From positions 124,001 to 188,000 of the forward strand of contig NW_002476432.1 of NCBI RefSeq assembly GCF_000189635.1: a DNA stretch of 64,000 bases, given 5' to 3'. The first letter of the stretch is position 1. Each line of letters starts with the position of its first letter. The position numbers were made by a program, and so were the translations under genes. This stretch comes from Tetrahymena thermophila SB210 (lineage: Eukaryota; Ciliophora; Oligohymenophorea; Hymenostomatida; Tetrahymenidae). This document shows positions 26,556 through 38,870 of this stretch, piece after piece. The notes beneath the pieces were generated by a model. The model made no database searches. It saw only the letters and a list, made by a program, of their open reading frames with translations, and was not told the DNA's origin.

Positions 26556-26930
26556 TTAAACAAATATTAATTAAATTTAATCAAAAAATTTATTTACCAT
26601 CTTAGCATCTTATGCAAACAGCTTATGTTTAACCATACTAACTTGTTGTATTTACATATTAAGCGCAATTATCTCTTTTATTAGTAACTTAACAAACTTA
26701 GTTTATCTTTGCAATTTATTTGTCAGTTTATTATCTACATTCACTACAAAATAAAGAATTAGTAACAGGATCTAACTTTAACCAGCAAAGATCTTAGTTA
26801 GAACAACCATTTTAGTTAGGATAATACCCATCATTGCAGAGAGTACAGTTTCCATATTCATCATAAACAAGGCAGTTATCATTTTAGCTGTTTGAACCAC
26901 AATCTCCATTTTATGTTACCTAATAACCTG
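26556..26930 (-). pseudogene. Truncated copy of the Cys-rich secreted protein gene
   Basis: Corresponds to about 21510-21875 of the intact gene: part of the intron and about 330 nt of the 3' end of exon 1. It lacks exon 2 and all of the 5' part, and the match stops abruptly at 26930. There is no start codon or signal peptide, so it cannot make the protein. Confidence 0.88.
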
Positions 26931-27183
26931 GCTGGTTTGAATAGAAAATTATATTTATTTCAAATAAACCAAGTAAATTTATTGAAATTTCAAATGTTTA
27001 AAATTATTCTTTGTTAAATAATGAATATAATTAGATAAAAAATATAGTAAATATATTTAAATTGATGATATGAAAAAATTAATAATATTACTTAAAATAT
27101 AAAATTAAATTATTTATAAATATATAATTTATTAAGATTGTTTGTTATATAGATAAATTAAGGATTAAGATTAATTTGTTAAA

Positions 27184-30100
27184 TCATTTATTATCAGTTG
27201 AACATTGTATTATATTTGATGAAGTTAATTTAGATTTATTTAAAGGATTTTTTTCCCATTTAACTACTTGGAAAGATAAATTTACTTACTCTAACTGTTT
27301 TTTTTAAAAGCTAAACATTTCTAGAGCCTGCTTTGTTTATTTTTAAAACCGATTATATTTAATTTCTTTTAAATTTTCATCTTTACTAATTTTTTTTCTT
27401 TGAGCAATAAATATTAAAAACTTATAACCCACTGCTAAAATATTTATGAATATAATCATCATTAACAAAATCAATATTAATGTATAGCAAATAACTTTTG
27501 AGTTTATATTTGAAGTATTAAGAATCACTCCATACAAAAGCATCACTATGCAAAAAATTCCATCTAGAGAAAGGGTTATATAAAAATCAAATAACAAATT
27601 AAATGGTTTTTTGAAACATTTAATTACTATATCTACTATTTAGATAACTACTATTAACCAAATAAAGTAAACGAAATAGCTTTTAGTCAAACACATAATC
27701 ATTGATATTATTATTTATTTTAATAGCATCAATATAAAATAGTATCGGGAATATATATTTTCTTACTATTAGAATCTGTTTATCATAATGAAAGATTTTC
27801 CATAACAATTTCCTTAGTATATTTAGTATGTTAGTGAAAGTAACAAAACACTGTAAGTTATTACAAATATAGCTAGGAATATAAAATCAATAATATTTTA
27901 TTTATTCATTTCAATATTGAAGCAAGACATAAGTAAAAAATTAAAATTTATAGAAACGAATAATAAAACACTATTCCATTTAATAAGATATCCAAATCTT
28001 AATTTTTTAAATGTTTTCAATTAGTAGAATTAAATCAAACAAGAGAGAAATAAGAATAATAGAGTAGTTGATATCGGTATTATGCTAGAATAAAAAAAAC
28101 TAGATTACAATTCAACTTTTAGAAAGTTTTTTTATTCAGAAACTAAAGGAAACTAATTTTAAATGCTTTATAATAAAAATCTACTTTCACTTTTTTATTT
28201 ATTTATAATATTATCTTTAAAATTCTAAACTTATTTTGTTTCAAAATCTTGCTCATGATTGGATAGATTTCTCCTTATACTTTTTTATTTTTACATTTAT
28301 TGCTATTATTTTAATTACCTTTGATTATTTTAATTATATTTATAGTTTTAATTTAATTATGAATTTTACTATATTTAGTTAAGAGAATATTAAGGAGAGT
28401 TTTATATTTGGAATATATTATTCAAGTTATATTTTGTGTATTAAGAAAATAAGTTATTAGCAACTTTATCTTAGTTATTTATGTAATATAAGTTTCCAAT
28501 CATTTATTATATCTAATATGAATAAACCAATGAAGGGCTGATATTAAAGAAGATCAAAAAAGACTATGCAAAATAAAAAACTAGATCAAGTTAATATTCC
28601 ATATTTTAGATAAAAGGTTCTACTTATTAAATTATAGAGCAGTCTTTTTAATTAGATTCAAAATAACCAGAAATACATTCACATTTCATTGTTTTTTGGT
28701 TGTAAATACGGGTTGAAGAAGAACAGTCAAGGCAATCAAATTTTGTTAAGCCTGAACACTAAGAACATGAATAATGACACAATTAGTTTGGAATTACTCC
28801 TGGGTTATCACTTGAGTATTATATGCATTTGTTTCGATTAACACATACCTTATTATGTTTTAATTTATAATTAATTAAATATTTTTTTAATAAATATGAA
28901 AAAAAAAAATATTTTAGATTAAATAAAAATTATTTAAATTTGAAAATCTTTATCAATTAAGGGATTGCAGTTAGTTTGTTTATGGATTTTTTTAAATTTA
29001 TAAAAATAATTGATATTATTTTACTTGACAACCATTTGGGCATTTTAAATCACAGTTTTTACCATCACTTGAATATGAATAATTGTTGCAATACTCACAT
29101 GTTTAATATTTAGTCATAAGAAAACCACTCTAACACTTTGTGCAAGTAATACCATCTGAGAGGCAAGCTCCACAGTTATTTTTAATGCATTTTGTACATT
29201 TTTGAATAGTATTAGAAAAAAAGTAGCCATTCATACAGGTGCACTCATTTTTTTAAGTATTCAACAGAGCAAATTCTAAACATGAGTCACAAGTATTACT
29301 ATAAAAACACTTGCTACAATTTTTTATTTAACAGGAGATACATTTCGAAAAATCAGATGCAAATCCTTCGTTTTTGTTTTAGCACTCACACATTTTATTG
29401 CTATTAATTTAAGCTCCATCAATGCATGAAAGGCAATTTTAGCTAGTTTTACCATTACAAGTTAAACAAGATCTATCACAAGAGGTACATTATCTAGTTT
29501 ACAAATCAAAATATTTACCATTTGGACAATTTAAATAACAAGATTAATGCTAAGTATCCAAAATATAGGTTTAAATTATTCCTTAATTATCTTTAATAGA
29601 AGCACACTCTAAACAAATAGAAAATGAGCTGCATTTACTACACCCAAGTTAGCATAATAAGCAAGAGTTTAAATTTTTATCAGGAAAATATCCATCTTAG
29701 CATGTAGAAATTTCACATTAATTAGTCATTGAATTAAGAGAATAATTGCTTATACAAGTCAAACACTAGTTTTAATTTACTCCAAAACATGTTTTACATA
29801 AACTAAAACAAGGCTAACATATATTATTTTGGCAGGTTGTTTATTCAGGCTAATCAATATAGCAAGAATTTTTGTAAAAATAATAATTATTTAAACACTC
29901 ACTGCATTAGTTATAGAATGGTCCTGAACATTTTTTACACTTCATATCACAAGAAAAGCATTGTTAGTACTATTAAGAGGGGCTTTATTTACAATATGTT
30001 TAATTAGGTTGATCTATTGTACAAACATTATTGTAAAAATAGTATCCATTTATACATGCAGTACAAAAATTACTATCATTGATACAAGTACTGCAAGATT

Positions 30101-31232
30101 GATTACAAGCAAAGCAAATATGATTTTCATTACAGTAAGTACCTTATTGGATGCTACTTGTGCATTTGTTTTAATAGAAATATAAAGGAGAGACACATTT
30201 TAGACAATTAGTAGCTGAATCTTGGCAAGTTAAACAACTAGAATCACAGTCAAAACATAATTTAGTATTATCTAAACAATAAATACCATTATAAGGAGAT
30301 ATTATACAACTTTATTTATATAAATATTAGCCAGTAGGACATTCTAGCTATAATAAATCAAATACTTGTGAGTACGCCTGATAAACAAAATATCTCTTTT
30401 TGTCAGTATAAAAATTATATTTTCCATTTTAAATAGGTTAATTTTAATTTGAAGGATAAAAAAAGATTCCAAAACTAAACAAAGAACCTATACTCATGTC
30501 TTTTATTCCATAAAATCCAGTATCTGGAGATTTAAGATTTGTTGATACAAGAGTTTGAGAGCTTATTTAATCTTAAAATATTTAATTTTAAAATTGATAG
30601 TAAGGTGCATAAGGAAAGCTATTAATATCATAATATATTATTAAGATATTATATGTTACAGATCCAATACAATTAAAATTACTCGCAGATACTTTTATAG
30701 TATAATCATCTAACTATTGCGAATCTAATTTAAATTTTAGATAGACACATTCACTTCCATAAAATGAAGTAAAAAATGTTACATATGATAGTATTTTATT
30801 AGAAACTTTATGTTATTAAGTAAGTTATCCTCCTACACCCGAACTAAGAGTTTTTGTAATAACATCAGCTTATGGATAGTCAACGGCAAGAATCCCAATA
30901 TTTAATTCATAGAATGTAGTCCCTACTGACTAAATTTTAACTGTAACTGAAGTTAATGTAACAGTTTCAACAGATAGTATATATTATTGTTAATTCTCTA
31001 TGTCACTGTAATAGCTTAAAACACTCAGAGCTACTTTTGGTTTATTTTCAAAAGGTTTTGGAAAATTATAAGTGCGTGTTGTAAATTAATTTTCTTAAAG
31101 TGTTTCTAAGAGTGGCTAAACATACATTATTTATGCTCTATCAGATTGCTTTATACTAGGTAATGATTAAGACATTACAAAGTAATATTTATGCATTAAA
31201 TAAAAGAATAGAAAGATTTCTAAAATTTTCAT
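27184..31232 (-). CDS. Lectin-like/Cys-rich/7TM surface protein, array member 1 (1290 aa)
   Basis: Exon 1 31232-29025 (736 codons), a 176-nt phase-0 intron (29024-28849, GTAAAA...AAG), exon 2 28848-27184 (555 codons, TGA at 27184-27186). Signal peptide MKILEIFLFFYLMHKYYF, then IKQSDRAQIMYVQ. Residues about 50-120 (FPKPFENKPKVALSV ... VTVKIQ ... IGILAVDYP) look like an H-type lectin domain. About 290-805 are CxxC modules. A beta-rich membrane-proximal part containing NISPSLVYSYQ and a 90-residue Asn/Gln-rich linker (about 870-960) follow. Seven helices lie at about 985-1225, and the tail holds VVKWEKNP. The intron falls within the Cys-rich region. Adhesion-receptor-like topology is inference. 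Confidence 0.92.
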
Positions 31233-32124
31233 TAATATGGATGAATGGCGTGGCGTTTTGGAGCTAAGAGAAAGAAGATTTTGTTTACTAATTTTATTTT
31301 TGTTTTCTTTTTCTATATAATATTAAAAACAAACAATATTTATGTTTAATAAATTAATATTTTTTAAAGAAAATATATTTACAATTTTAGGTTATCATGA
31401 ATTTTATATTTTTGAAATTAGTTGCGCTGTTTCTTTTGTAATATTGTAAACAATATTTTTAATTAAAATTGAGTATACTAGCTATTTATTAAGTGTAATA
31501 AAATAAATCAAAAGATATTAAGAGCTAAAGTTTTTACTTTCAAAAAATATGTCAAGTTGGAAAAAATAAATTATTTTTTTCTTATTAATTCATATTATTT
31601 ATTACGCTAAATAAATGATGATCTAAATAAAATAATTGATTTTTATTTATATAATTTTAATGTAAATCAAGCTTTTTAAACCATAATAATTAATTAGGGA
31701 TTAGTAGCTGCTTACAGATAAATTAATTAGAAAATTGCATTCATTTCTATTTTTTTGTTAAGCTTGAAATAAAAATTGCAATTTATTTATTTAAATAAAA
31801 TTGTAAGGAGTAAATTTTTTTTAATTTAGTTTTTATATCATATTTGAACTCAAAATGAGGTAGGAGGGATGTTTTATATGCAACTAAGAGCAAAAATTTT
31901 AATATCATTATTGTTTGAGTAAGATGTTGGTATTCCAAAATAAATGAAAAATCTAGCAACCCCATTAGATCACTTTTCTTTGTTTTTAAATGAAGATTTT
32001 CTTACTAAAATATGCCATTTCACAAATACATATTATTGAAAGAAATAAGATAAAAATGAATCAAAAACACATCGTATATTATAGAAAGATGTAACTTTAT
32101 AAAAGTTAAAGAGTTTAAATGCTA
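31233..32124. other. Spacer, homologous to 37914-38870
   Basis: Contains the upstream region of array member 1. Its proximal part (about 31235-31700) resembles the sequence upstream of array member 2, including gctaagagaaagaagatttt and tttttaattaaaattgagta. A weak 60-codon frame at 31783-31965 has no family character. Confidence 0.6.
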
Positions 32125-33615
32125 TCATATTTTATGGATTTTTTTACCATTTAACTATTTTAAAGACATTTCTAGTAAATCAAATGATTTTTTTTTAATT
32201 AAGCCTAGTAAGTTTTTTATTTATTTGAGACTATTCATTTTTATAATTTTATTATTTTAGATTTTCCATTTTATTAGTTTTTCTTCTATTTATTATTAAA
32301 ATTGCCACTTTATGTATAATTACTACGATATTGATGAATGTGGTGAGCATAAGAAGTATAAATATAATTGTATAGCATGAGTTTTCATTTTATGTATTTA
32401 GAACTATTACAAACAAAAGCATTAATATTCAAAATATCCCATCTAAAAGAAGAGGTGTGTAAAAATCGAATAAATATTAAAAGGTTTTTTGATGAATTTG
32501 ATAGCTATATCTGCTATTTGAATACCGCAATTGACCAAATGGAATAAGCAAAGCGTGTTTTAGAAAAGGAGAAAATCATGCAAATTATTATTTGCTTTAT
32601 TTACATTAATACAAAGTAGTATTTTGAATAGATATTTTAATCCGAGTAAAAATAGTTAATCAATAAAAAGGATTTTCCATAATAATTTCCTTTGTATATT
32701 TTAATTGTGATTAACACTAATAGCAAGCAGTAAAAAGCACCAAATATAAAAAGCATTATAATGTCTAAGGTATCTTAATACTATAAATCTATATTAAAAG
32801 ATGGCATTAATAAATAATTAGAATTGATTTGTATCATAAATAAAACACTATTCCATCTTAATATATGAGAAAATTTTATTTGCCTTTTTGCTTTATATTG
32901 GTAAATGTGTATTAAAAGAGATAGAAAAAATAAAGTTAGAATGGCTAAAAGAGGTACTATGCTTGCATTGAAAAATTTAGATTACATTAAGACTTCTAGT
33001 TAATTTTCTTATTAACTAACTATTGGGAATTAATTATTATTATTTTCTTATAAATTCCGAATTTAGATTTAAACCTTCATTTAATATTAATTATCAAGGT
33101 TACTTTTAATTATTAATTATTCACTAATTTTTTTTTAATTATCTCTTTATATTATCTCTACTTTAGAACTTAAATATTCTTAATAATTAACACCATTTAC
33201 AGGGCTTTTTCTTAAATGCCTTAAATTTTATTAAGCTTCATATGATGATGATAATTATGAGGATTTTTTAAAGCTATAGATATTATTTAAGTTATATTTA
33301 GTATATTAAGAAAACAAGTTTTTTAAATTTTTATCTTTATTATCTATATATATATTTTTTTTATGGCATGTTTTAGATAAAAAGTTCAACTTATTAAATT
33401 TTTGCACAGTTTTTTTAGTTAGATTCTAAATAACCTTAAATACATTCACACTTCTTTGATATATTATTATATAAACGAGTTTTAGAAGAATAGTTAAGGC
33501 AATCGAATTTAGTTAATCCTGTACAACTAAAGCATGAATAATAGCATAATTAATTAGGTATTACTTTTGGTTCATCTCTAGAATATTATACTCACTACTT
33601 CCCATTATAGTATAC
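32125..33615 (-). pseudogene. Orphan exon 2 (7TM half) of a receptor gene
   Basis: Closely matches exon 2 of the gene at 38871-42889 but has no exon 1 next to it; its intron remnant ends near 33675 at the duplication junction. Damage is visible. An in-frame TGA lies eight codons after the splice site. A single-base deletion falls before the helix-6 region (aatattaaaagg against aatatttaaaagg). About 100 nt are missing near 33350, and a one-base deletion in the VKW tail motif leads to a different stop at 32125. It cannot encode a receptor; it could act only as a donor for gene conversion. Confidence 0.9.
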
Positions 33616-33872
33616 CTTAAATAATGTTTTTGTAAATATTAAAAAATAAGTAAAAAATAAACTAAAAATCTAGTTATTTCAAATGTTTAAAATTATTATT
33701 TGTTAAATAATTAATATAATTAGATAAAAAATATAGTAAATATATTTAAATTGATGAAATGAATATATTAATTCAATTACTCAAAATATAAAATTAAATT
33801 ATTTATAAATATATAATTTATTAAGATTGTTTGTTATATAGATAAATTAAGGATTAAGATTAATTTGTTAAA
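33616..33872. other. Duplication junction and downstream flank
   Basis: The first about 60 nt are leftover intron of the orphan exon. From about 33675 the sequence matches 26975-27183, the flank downstream of array member 1. Confidence 0.75.
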
Positions 33873-36800
33873 TCATTTATTATCAGTTGAACCTGGTATT
33901 ATATTTGATGAAGTTAATTTAGATTTATTTAAAGGATTTTTTTCCCATTTAACTACTTGGAAAGATAAATTTACTTACTCTAACTGTTTTTTTTAAAAGC
34001 TAAACATTTCTAGAGCCTGCTTTGTTTATTTTTAAAACCGATTATATTTAATTTCTTTTAAATTTTCATCTTTACTAATTTTTTTTCTTTGAGTAATAAA
34101 TATTAAAAACTTATAACCCACTGTTAAAATATTTATGAATATAATCATCATTAACAAAATCAATATTAATGTATAGCAAATAACTTTTGAGTTTATATTT
34201 GAAGTATTAAGAATCACTCCATACAAAAGCATCACTATGCAAAAAATTCCATCTAGAGAAAGGGTTATATAAAAATCAAATAGCAAATTAAATGGTTTTT
34301 TGAAACATTTAATTACTATATCTGCTATTTAGATAACTACTATTAACCAAATAAAGTAAAGAAAGTAGCATTTAGTCAAAGACAAAATCATCGATATTAT
34401 TATTTACTTTAATAGCATCAAAATAAAATAGTATCGGGAATAAATATTTTCTTACTATTAGAATTTGTTAATCATTTTGAAAGATTTTCCATAACAATTT
34501 CCTTAGTATATTTAGTATGTTAGTGAAAATAACAAAACACTGTAAGTTATTACAAATATAGCTAGGAATATAAAATCAATAAAATTTTATTTATTAATTT
34601 CAATATTGAAGCAAGACATAAGTAAAAAATTAAAATTGATAGAAACGAATAATAAAACACTATTCCATTTTATAATATATCCAAATCTTAATTTTTTTAA
34701 TGTTTTTAATTAATAAAATTAAATCAAACAAGATAGAAATAAGAATAATAGAGTCGTTGACATTGGTATTATGCTAGAATAAAAAAAACTAGATTACAAT
34801 TCAACTTTTAGAAAGTTTTTTTATTCAAAAACCAAAGGAAACTAATTTTAAAGACTTTCTAATAAAAATCTATTTTCACCTTATTCTTAATTTATTAGTT
34901 TATCTTTTAAATTTTTAACTTATTTTGTTTCAAAATCCTGCTAATCATCAGATAGATTTCTCCTTATATTTTTTTATTTTTACATTTATTCTTATTATTT
35001 TAGTTATCGTTAACTATTTTAATCATATTTTTAGTTTTAATTTAATTATGAATTTTACTATTTTTAGTTAGGAGAATATTAAGGAGAGATTTATATTTGG
35101 AATATATTATTCAAGTTATATTTAGTGTATTAAGAAAATAAGTTATTTGAAACTTTATCTTAGTTATTTATGTAATAAATGTTTCCAATCATTTATTATA
35201 TCTAATAAGAATAAATCAATGAAGGACTTACATTAAAGAAAATCAAAAAAGACTATACAAAATAAAAAACTAGATCAAGTTTATATTCCATATTTTATAT
35301 AAAAGGTTCTACTTATTAAATTTAAGAGCAATCTTTTAAATTAGATTCAAAATAACCTGAAATACATTCGCATTTCCTGGTTGTTTAGTTGTAAATACGG
35401 GTTGAAGAAGAACAGTTAAGGCAATCAAATTTAGTTAAACCTGAACATGAAGAACATGAATTATGACAAAATTAGTTTGGAATTCCTCCTGGATTATCTC
35501 TTGAGTATTATATGCACTTTTTTCCATTAGCACATACCTTATATAATAATAATTTATAATTAATTAAATATTTTTTTAATAAATTTGAAAAAAAAAAAAT
35601 TTTTGAATAAAAAAAATTAATTGAATTTTAAAAATATCTATCAGATAATGAAGGGATTGCAGTTTATGGATTCTTTTAAATTAATAAAAAATATTAATAC
35701 TATTTTACTTAACAACCATTTGGGCATTTTAAATCACAGTTTTTACCATCACTTGAATATTAATAATTGTTGCAATAAACGCATGTCGAATATTTAGTCA
35801 TGAGAAAACCACTCTAACACTTTGTGCAAGTAAGGCCATCAGAGAGGCAAGTTTAACAGTTATTTTTAATACATTTTGTACATTTTTGAATAGAATTAGA
35901 AAAAAAGTAACCATTCATGCAGGTGCACTCATTTTTTTAAGTATTAAACAGAGCAAACTCTGAACATGAATCACAAGTATTACTATAAAAACACTTGCTA
36001 CAATTTTTTATTTAACAAGAGATGCATTTCGAAAAATCAGATGCAAATCCTTAGTTTTTGTTTTAGCACTCACACATTCTATTGCTATTAATGTAAGCTC
36101 CATCAATACATGAGAGGCAATTTTAACTAGTTTTACCATCACAAGTTAAACAAGATTTATTGCAAGAAGTGCATTATCTAGTTTATAAATCAAAATATTT
36201 ACCATTTGGACATTTCAAATAACATTATTAATGCTAAGTATCTAAAATATAGGTTTAAGTTATTCCTTAATTATCTTTAATAGAAGCGCACTCTAAGCAA
36301 ACTGAAAATGAGCTACATTTTCTACATCCAAGTTAGCATAATAAGCAAGAGTTTAAATTTTTATCAGGAAAATATCCATCTTAGCATGTAGAAATTTCAC
36401 ATTAATTGGTATTCGAATTAAGAGAATAATTATTTATACAACTCAAGCACTAGTTTTAATTTACTCCAGAACATGTTTAACATAAATTAAAACAAGGCTA
36501 ACATTTATAATTTTGGCAGGTTGTTTATTCGGGCTAATCAATATAGCAAGAATTTTTATAGAAATAATAATTATTTAAACACTCACTGCACTAGTTATAG
36601 AATGGTCCTGAACATTTTTTACATTTCATATCGCAAGAAAAGCATTTTTAGTACTATTAAGAGAGACTTTATTTACAATATGTTTAATTAGGTTGATCTT
36701 TTGTACAAATGTTATTGTAAAAATAATATCCATTTATACATGAAGTACACAAATTAGCATTATTGATACAAGTACTACAAGATTGATTACAAGCTAAGCA

Positions 36801-37913
36801 AATATGATTTTCATCGCAGTAAGTACCTTATTAGATGCTACTTGAGCATTTGTTTTAATATAAATACAAAGGAGAGACACATTTTAGACAATTAGTAGCT
36901 GAATCTTGGCAAGTTAAACATGTAGAATCGCAATCATAACAGACTTTAGGGTTATTTAAACAATAAATACCATTGTAAGGAGAAATTATACAACTTTATT
37001 TATATAAATAATAGTCACGAGGACATTCTAGCTATATTAAATCAAATACTTATGAGTATGCCTGATAAATAATATATTTCTTTTTATCAGTATGAAAAAC
37101 ATACTTTCCATTTTAAATAGGTTAGTTTTAATTTTAGGGATAAAAAAAGATTCCAAAACTATACCAAGAACCTATACTCATGTCTTTTATACCATAAAAT
37201 CCAGTATCTGGAGAATTAAGATTTGTTGATACTAAATTTTCAGAATTTATTTAATCTTAAAATATTTAATTTTAATATTGATAAAATGGTGCATAAGGAA
37301 AGTTATTATCATAATGTATTATTAAAATATTATAATATATAGTGCCTATACATTTAAAACTATTCGCAGATACTTTTATAGTGTAATCATCTAACTATTG
37401 TGAATCTAAGTTAAATTTTAGATATTCGCAACTGCTTCCTTAAAATGAAGTAAAAAATGTTACATATGATTGTATTTTGTTAGCAACTTTGTGTATAGAA
37501 GTAAGTTATCCTTCTGTATCTGAACTTAGAATTTATGTAAATACATCAGATTATGGATAGTCAACAGCAAGAATACCAATATTTAATTCATAGAGTTTAG
37601 TACCCAATGACTCAACTTTCACTGTAACTGAAGTTAAAGTAACAGTCTCTATAGATAATTTATAGCGTTGTTTAATCTATATATCACTGTAATAGCTTTA
37701 AACACTCAGAAGTACTTTTGGAGTATTTTCAAAGGGTTTTGGAAAATTAAAAGTACTTGTTGTAAATTGATATTTTTAAAGTGTATCTGTAAGTGCTTAT
37801 ACATACATTATTTATGCTCTATCAGATTGTTTTATAGTAGGTAATATTTAAGACATTACAAAGTAATATTTATGCATTAAACAAAAGTATAAAAGGATTT
37901 CTAAAATATTCAT
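33873..37913 (-). CDS. Lectin-like/Cys-rich/7TM surface protein, array member 2 (1289 aa)
   Basis: Exon 1 37913-35709 (735 codons), phase-0 intron 35708-35538, exon 2 35537-33873 (555 codons, TGA at 33873-33875). Signal peptide MNILEILLYFCLMHKYYF and TIKQSDRAQIMYVQ. It is the nearest relative of array member 1 throughout: same intron position, same exon-2 length, and a nearly identical 84-residue stretch over helices 6-7 (34032-34286) with two residue changes. Differences concentrate in the extracellular half, for example around 37260-37440. It has the same lectin-like, Cys-rich, Asn/Gln-linker and seven-helix order, with VVKWEKNP in the tail. Intact in all positions checked, so probably expressed. 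Confidence 0.92.
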
Positions 37914-38870
37914 TGATATTGATGAATGGAGTGAGTTTTGATGCTAAGAGAAAGAAGATTTTTTAATTAGCAATTTTAATTTTGTTTTTTTTTTAGCAAT
38001 ATTTTAAATGATTTATTAAAAAAAATAAATTTACAATTTTAGGCTATCATAAAATTTAAACTTTTTCTTATTGAAATCAATTACATGGTTTCATTTATAA
38101 TATTGTAATCTTTATTTTTAATTAAAATTGAGTAAACTGGCCTTTTATTAAGTGTGAGAAAATAAATCTATATTTATTAATTGCTAAAATTAATAATTTT
38201 TTACTTTCCAAAAATATGTCAAATTAGAGAAAATAATTTTTTCTTATTAATTCATGTTATTACACTAAATAATGACCTAAATAAATTTATTGATTTTTGT
38301 TTACATAATTTTAATGTAATTCAAGCTTTTTAAACCATAATTATGTATAATTAATTAGGGATTAGTGGTTGCTTAAAGATAAATTAAATGTAATTTAATT
38401 AGGAAATTAGATTATATTACTATTTATGGTTAAAATTTCAATTTATTTGTTAAGTATTAGCAAACATTACAATTAATTTATTAAATAAAATTATAAAGAG
38501 TAAAGTTTTTTTTGATTTAGTAATGATAATGTATTTGCACTAAAAATGAAGCAGGGATCGATTTATAAGCAACTAAGAACAAAAATTCTAATATCATTCT
38601 TTTACTTATTTTTAGTTTAGATTAAAAAATAAATTATTTTTAAAAAAGCGTCTCCTTATTTATATTTATTTAAATGATTTATAATTAACTTTAAAAATAT
38701 TTTTACTTGAATACAATATAAAAAATATAAATATAAAAATAATTTTATATAATATTTAATAATAGAGGTAAAATAAAAAAATTTTATTATTTAATTTAAT
38801 TAAAATAGTTTTTCTTGAGTATATCTTAACTTTGTTACTTTTGATAGTTGTATAGAATAGTAATATAAAA
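37914..38870. other. Spacer upstream of array member 2
   Basis: About 1 kb. The proximal half resembles 31233-31700; the rest is A+T-rich non-coding sequence. No gene seen. Confidence 0.6.

Noticed and set aside
29961..30185. Plus-strand 74-codon Thr/Ile-rich frame
   Set aside because: Antisense to the Cys-repeat region of array member 1 (exon 1), which has clear family support.
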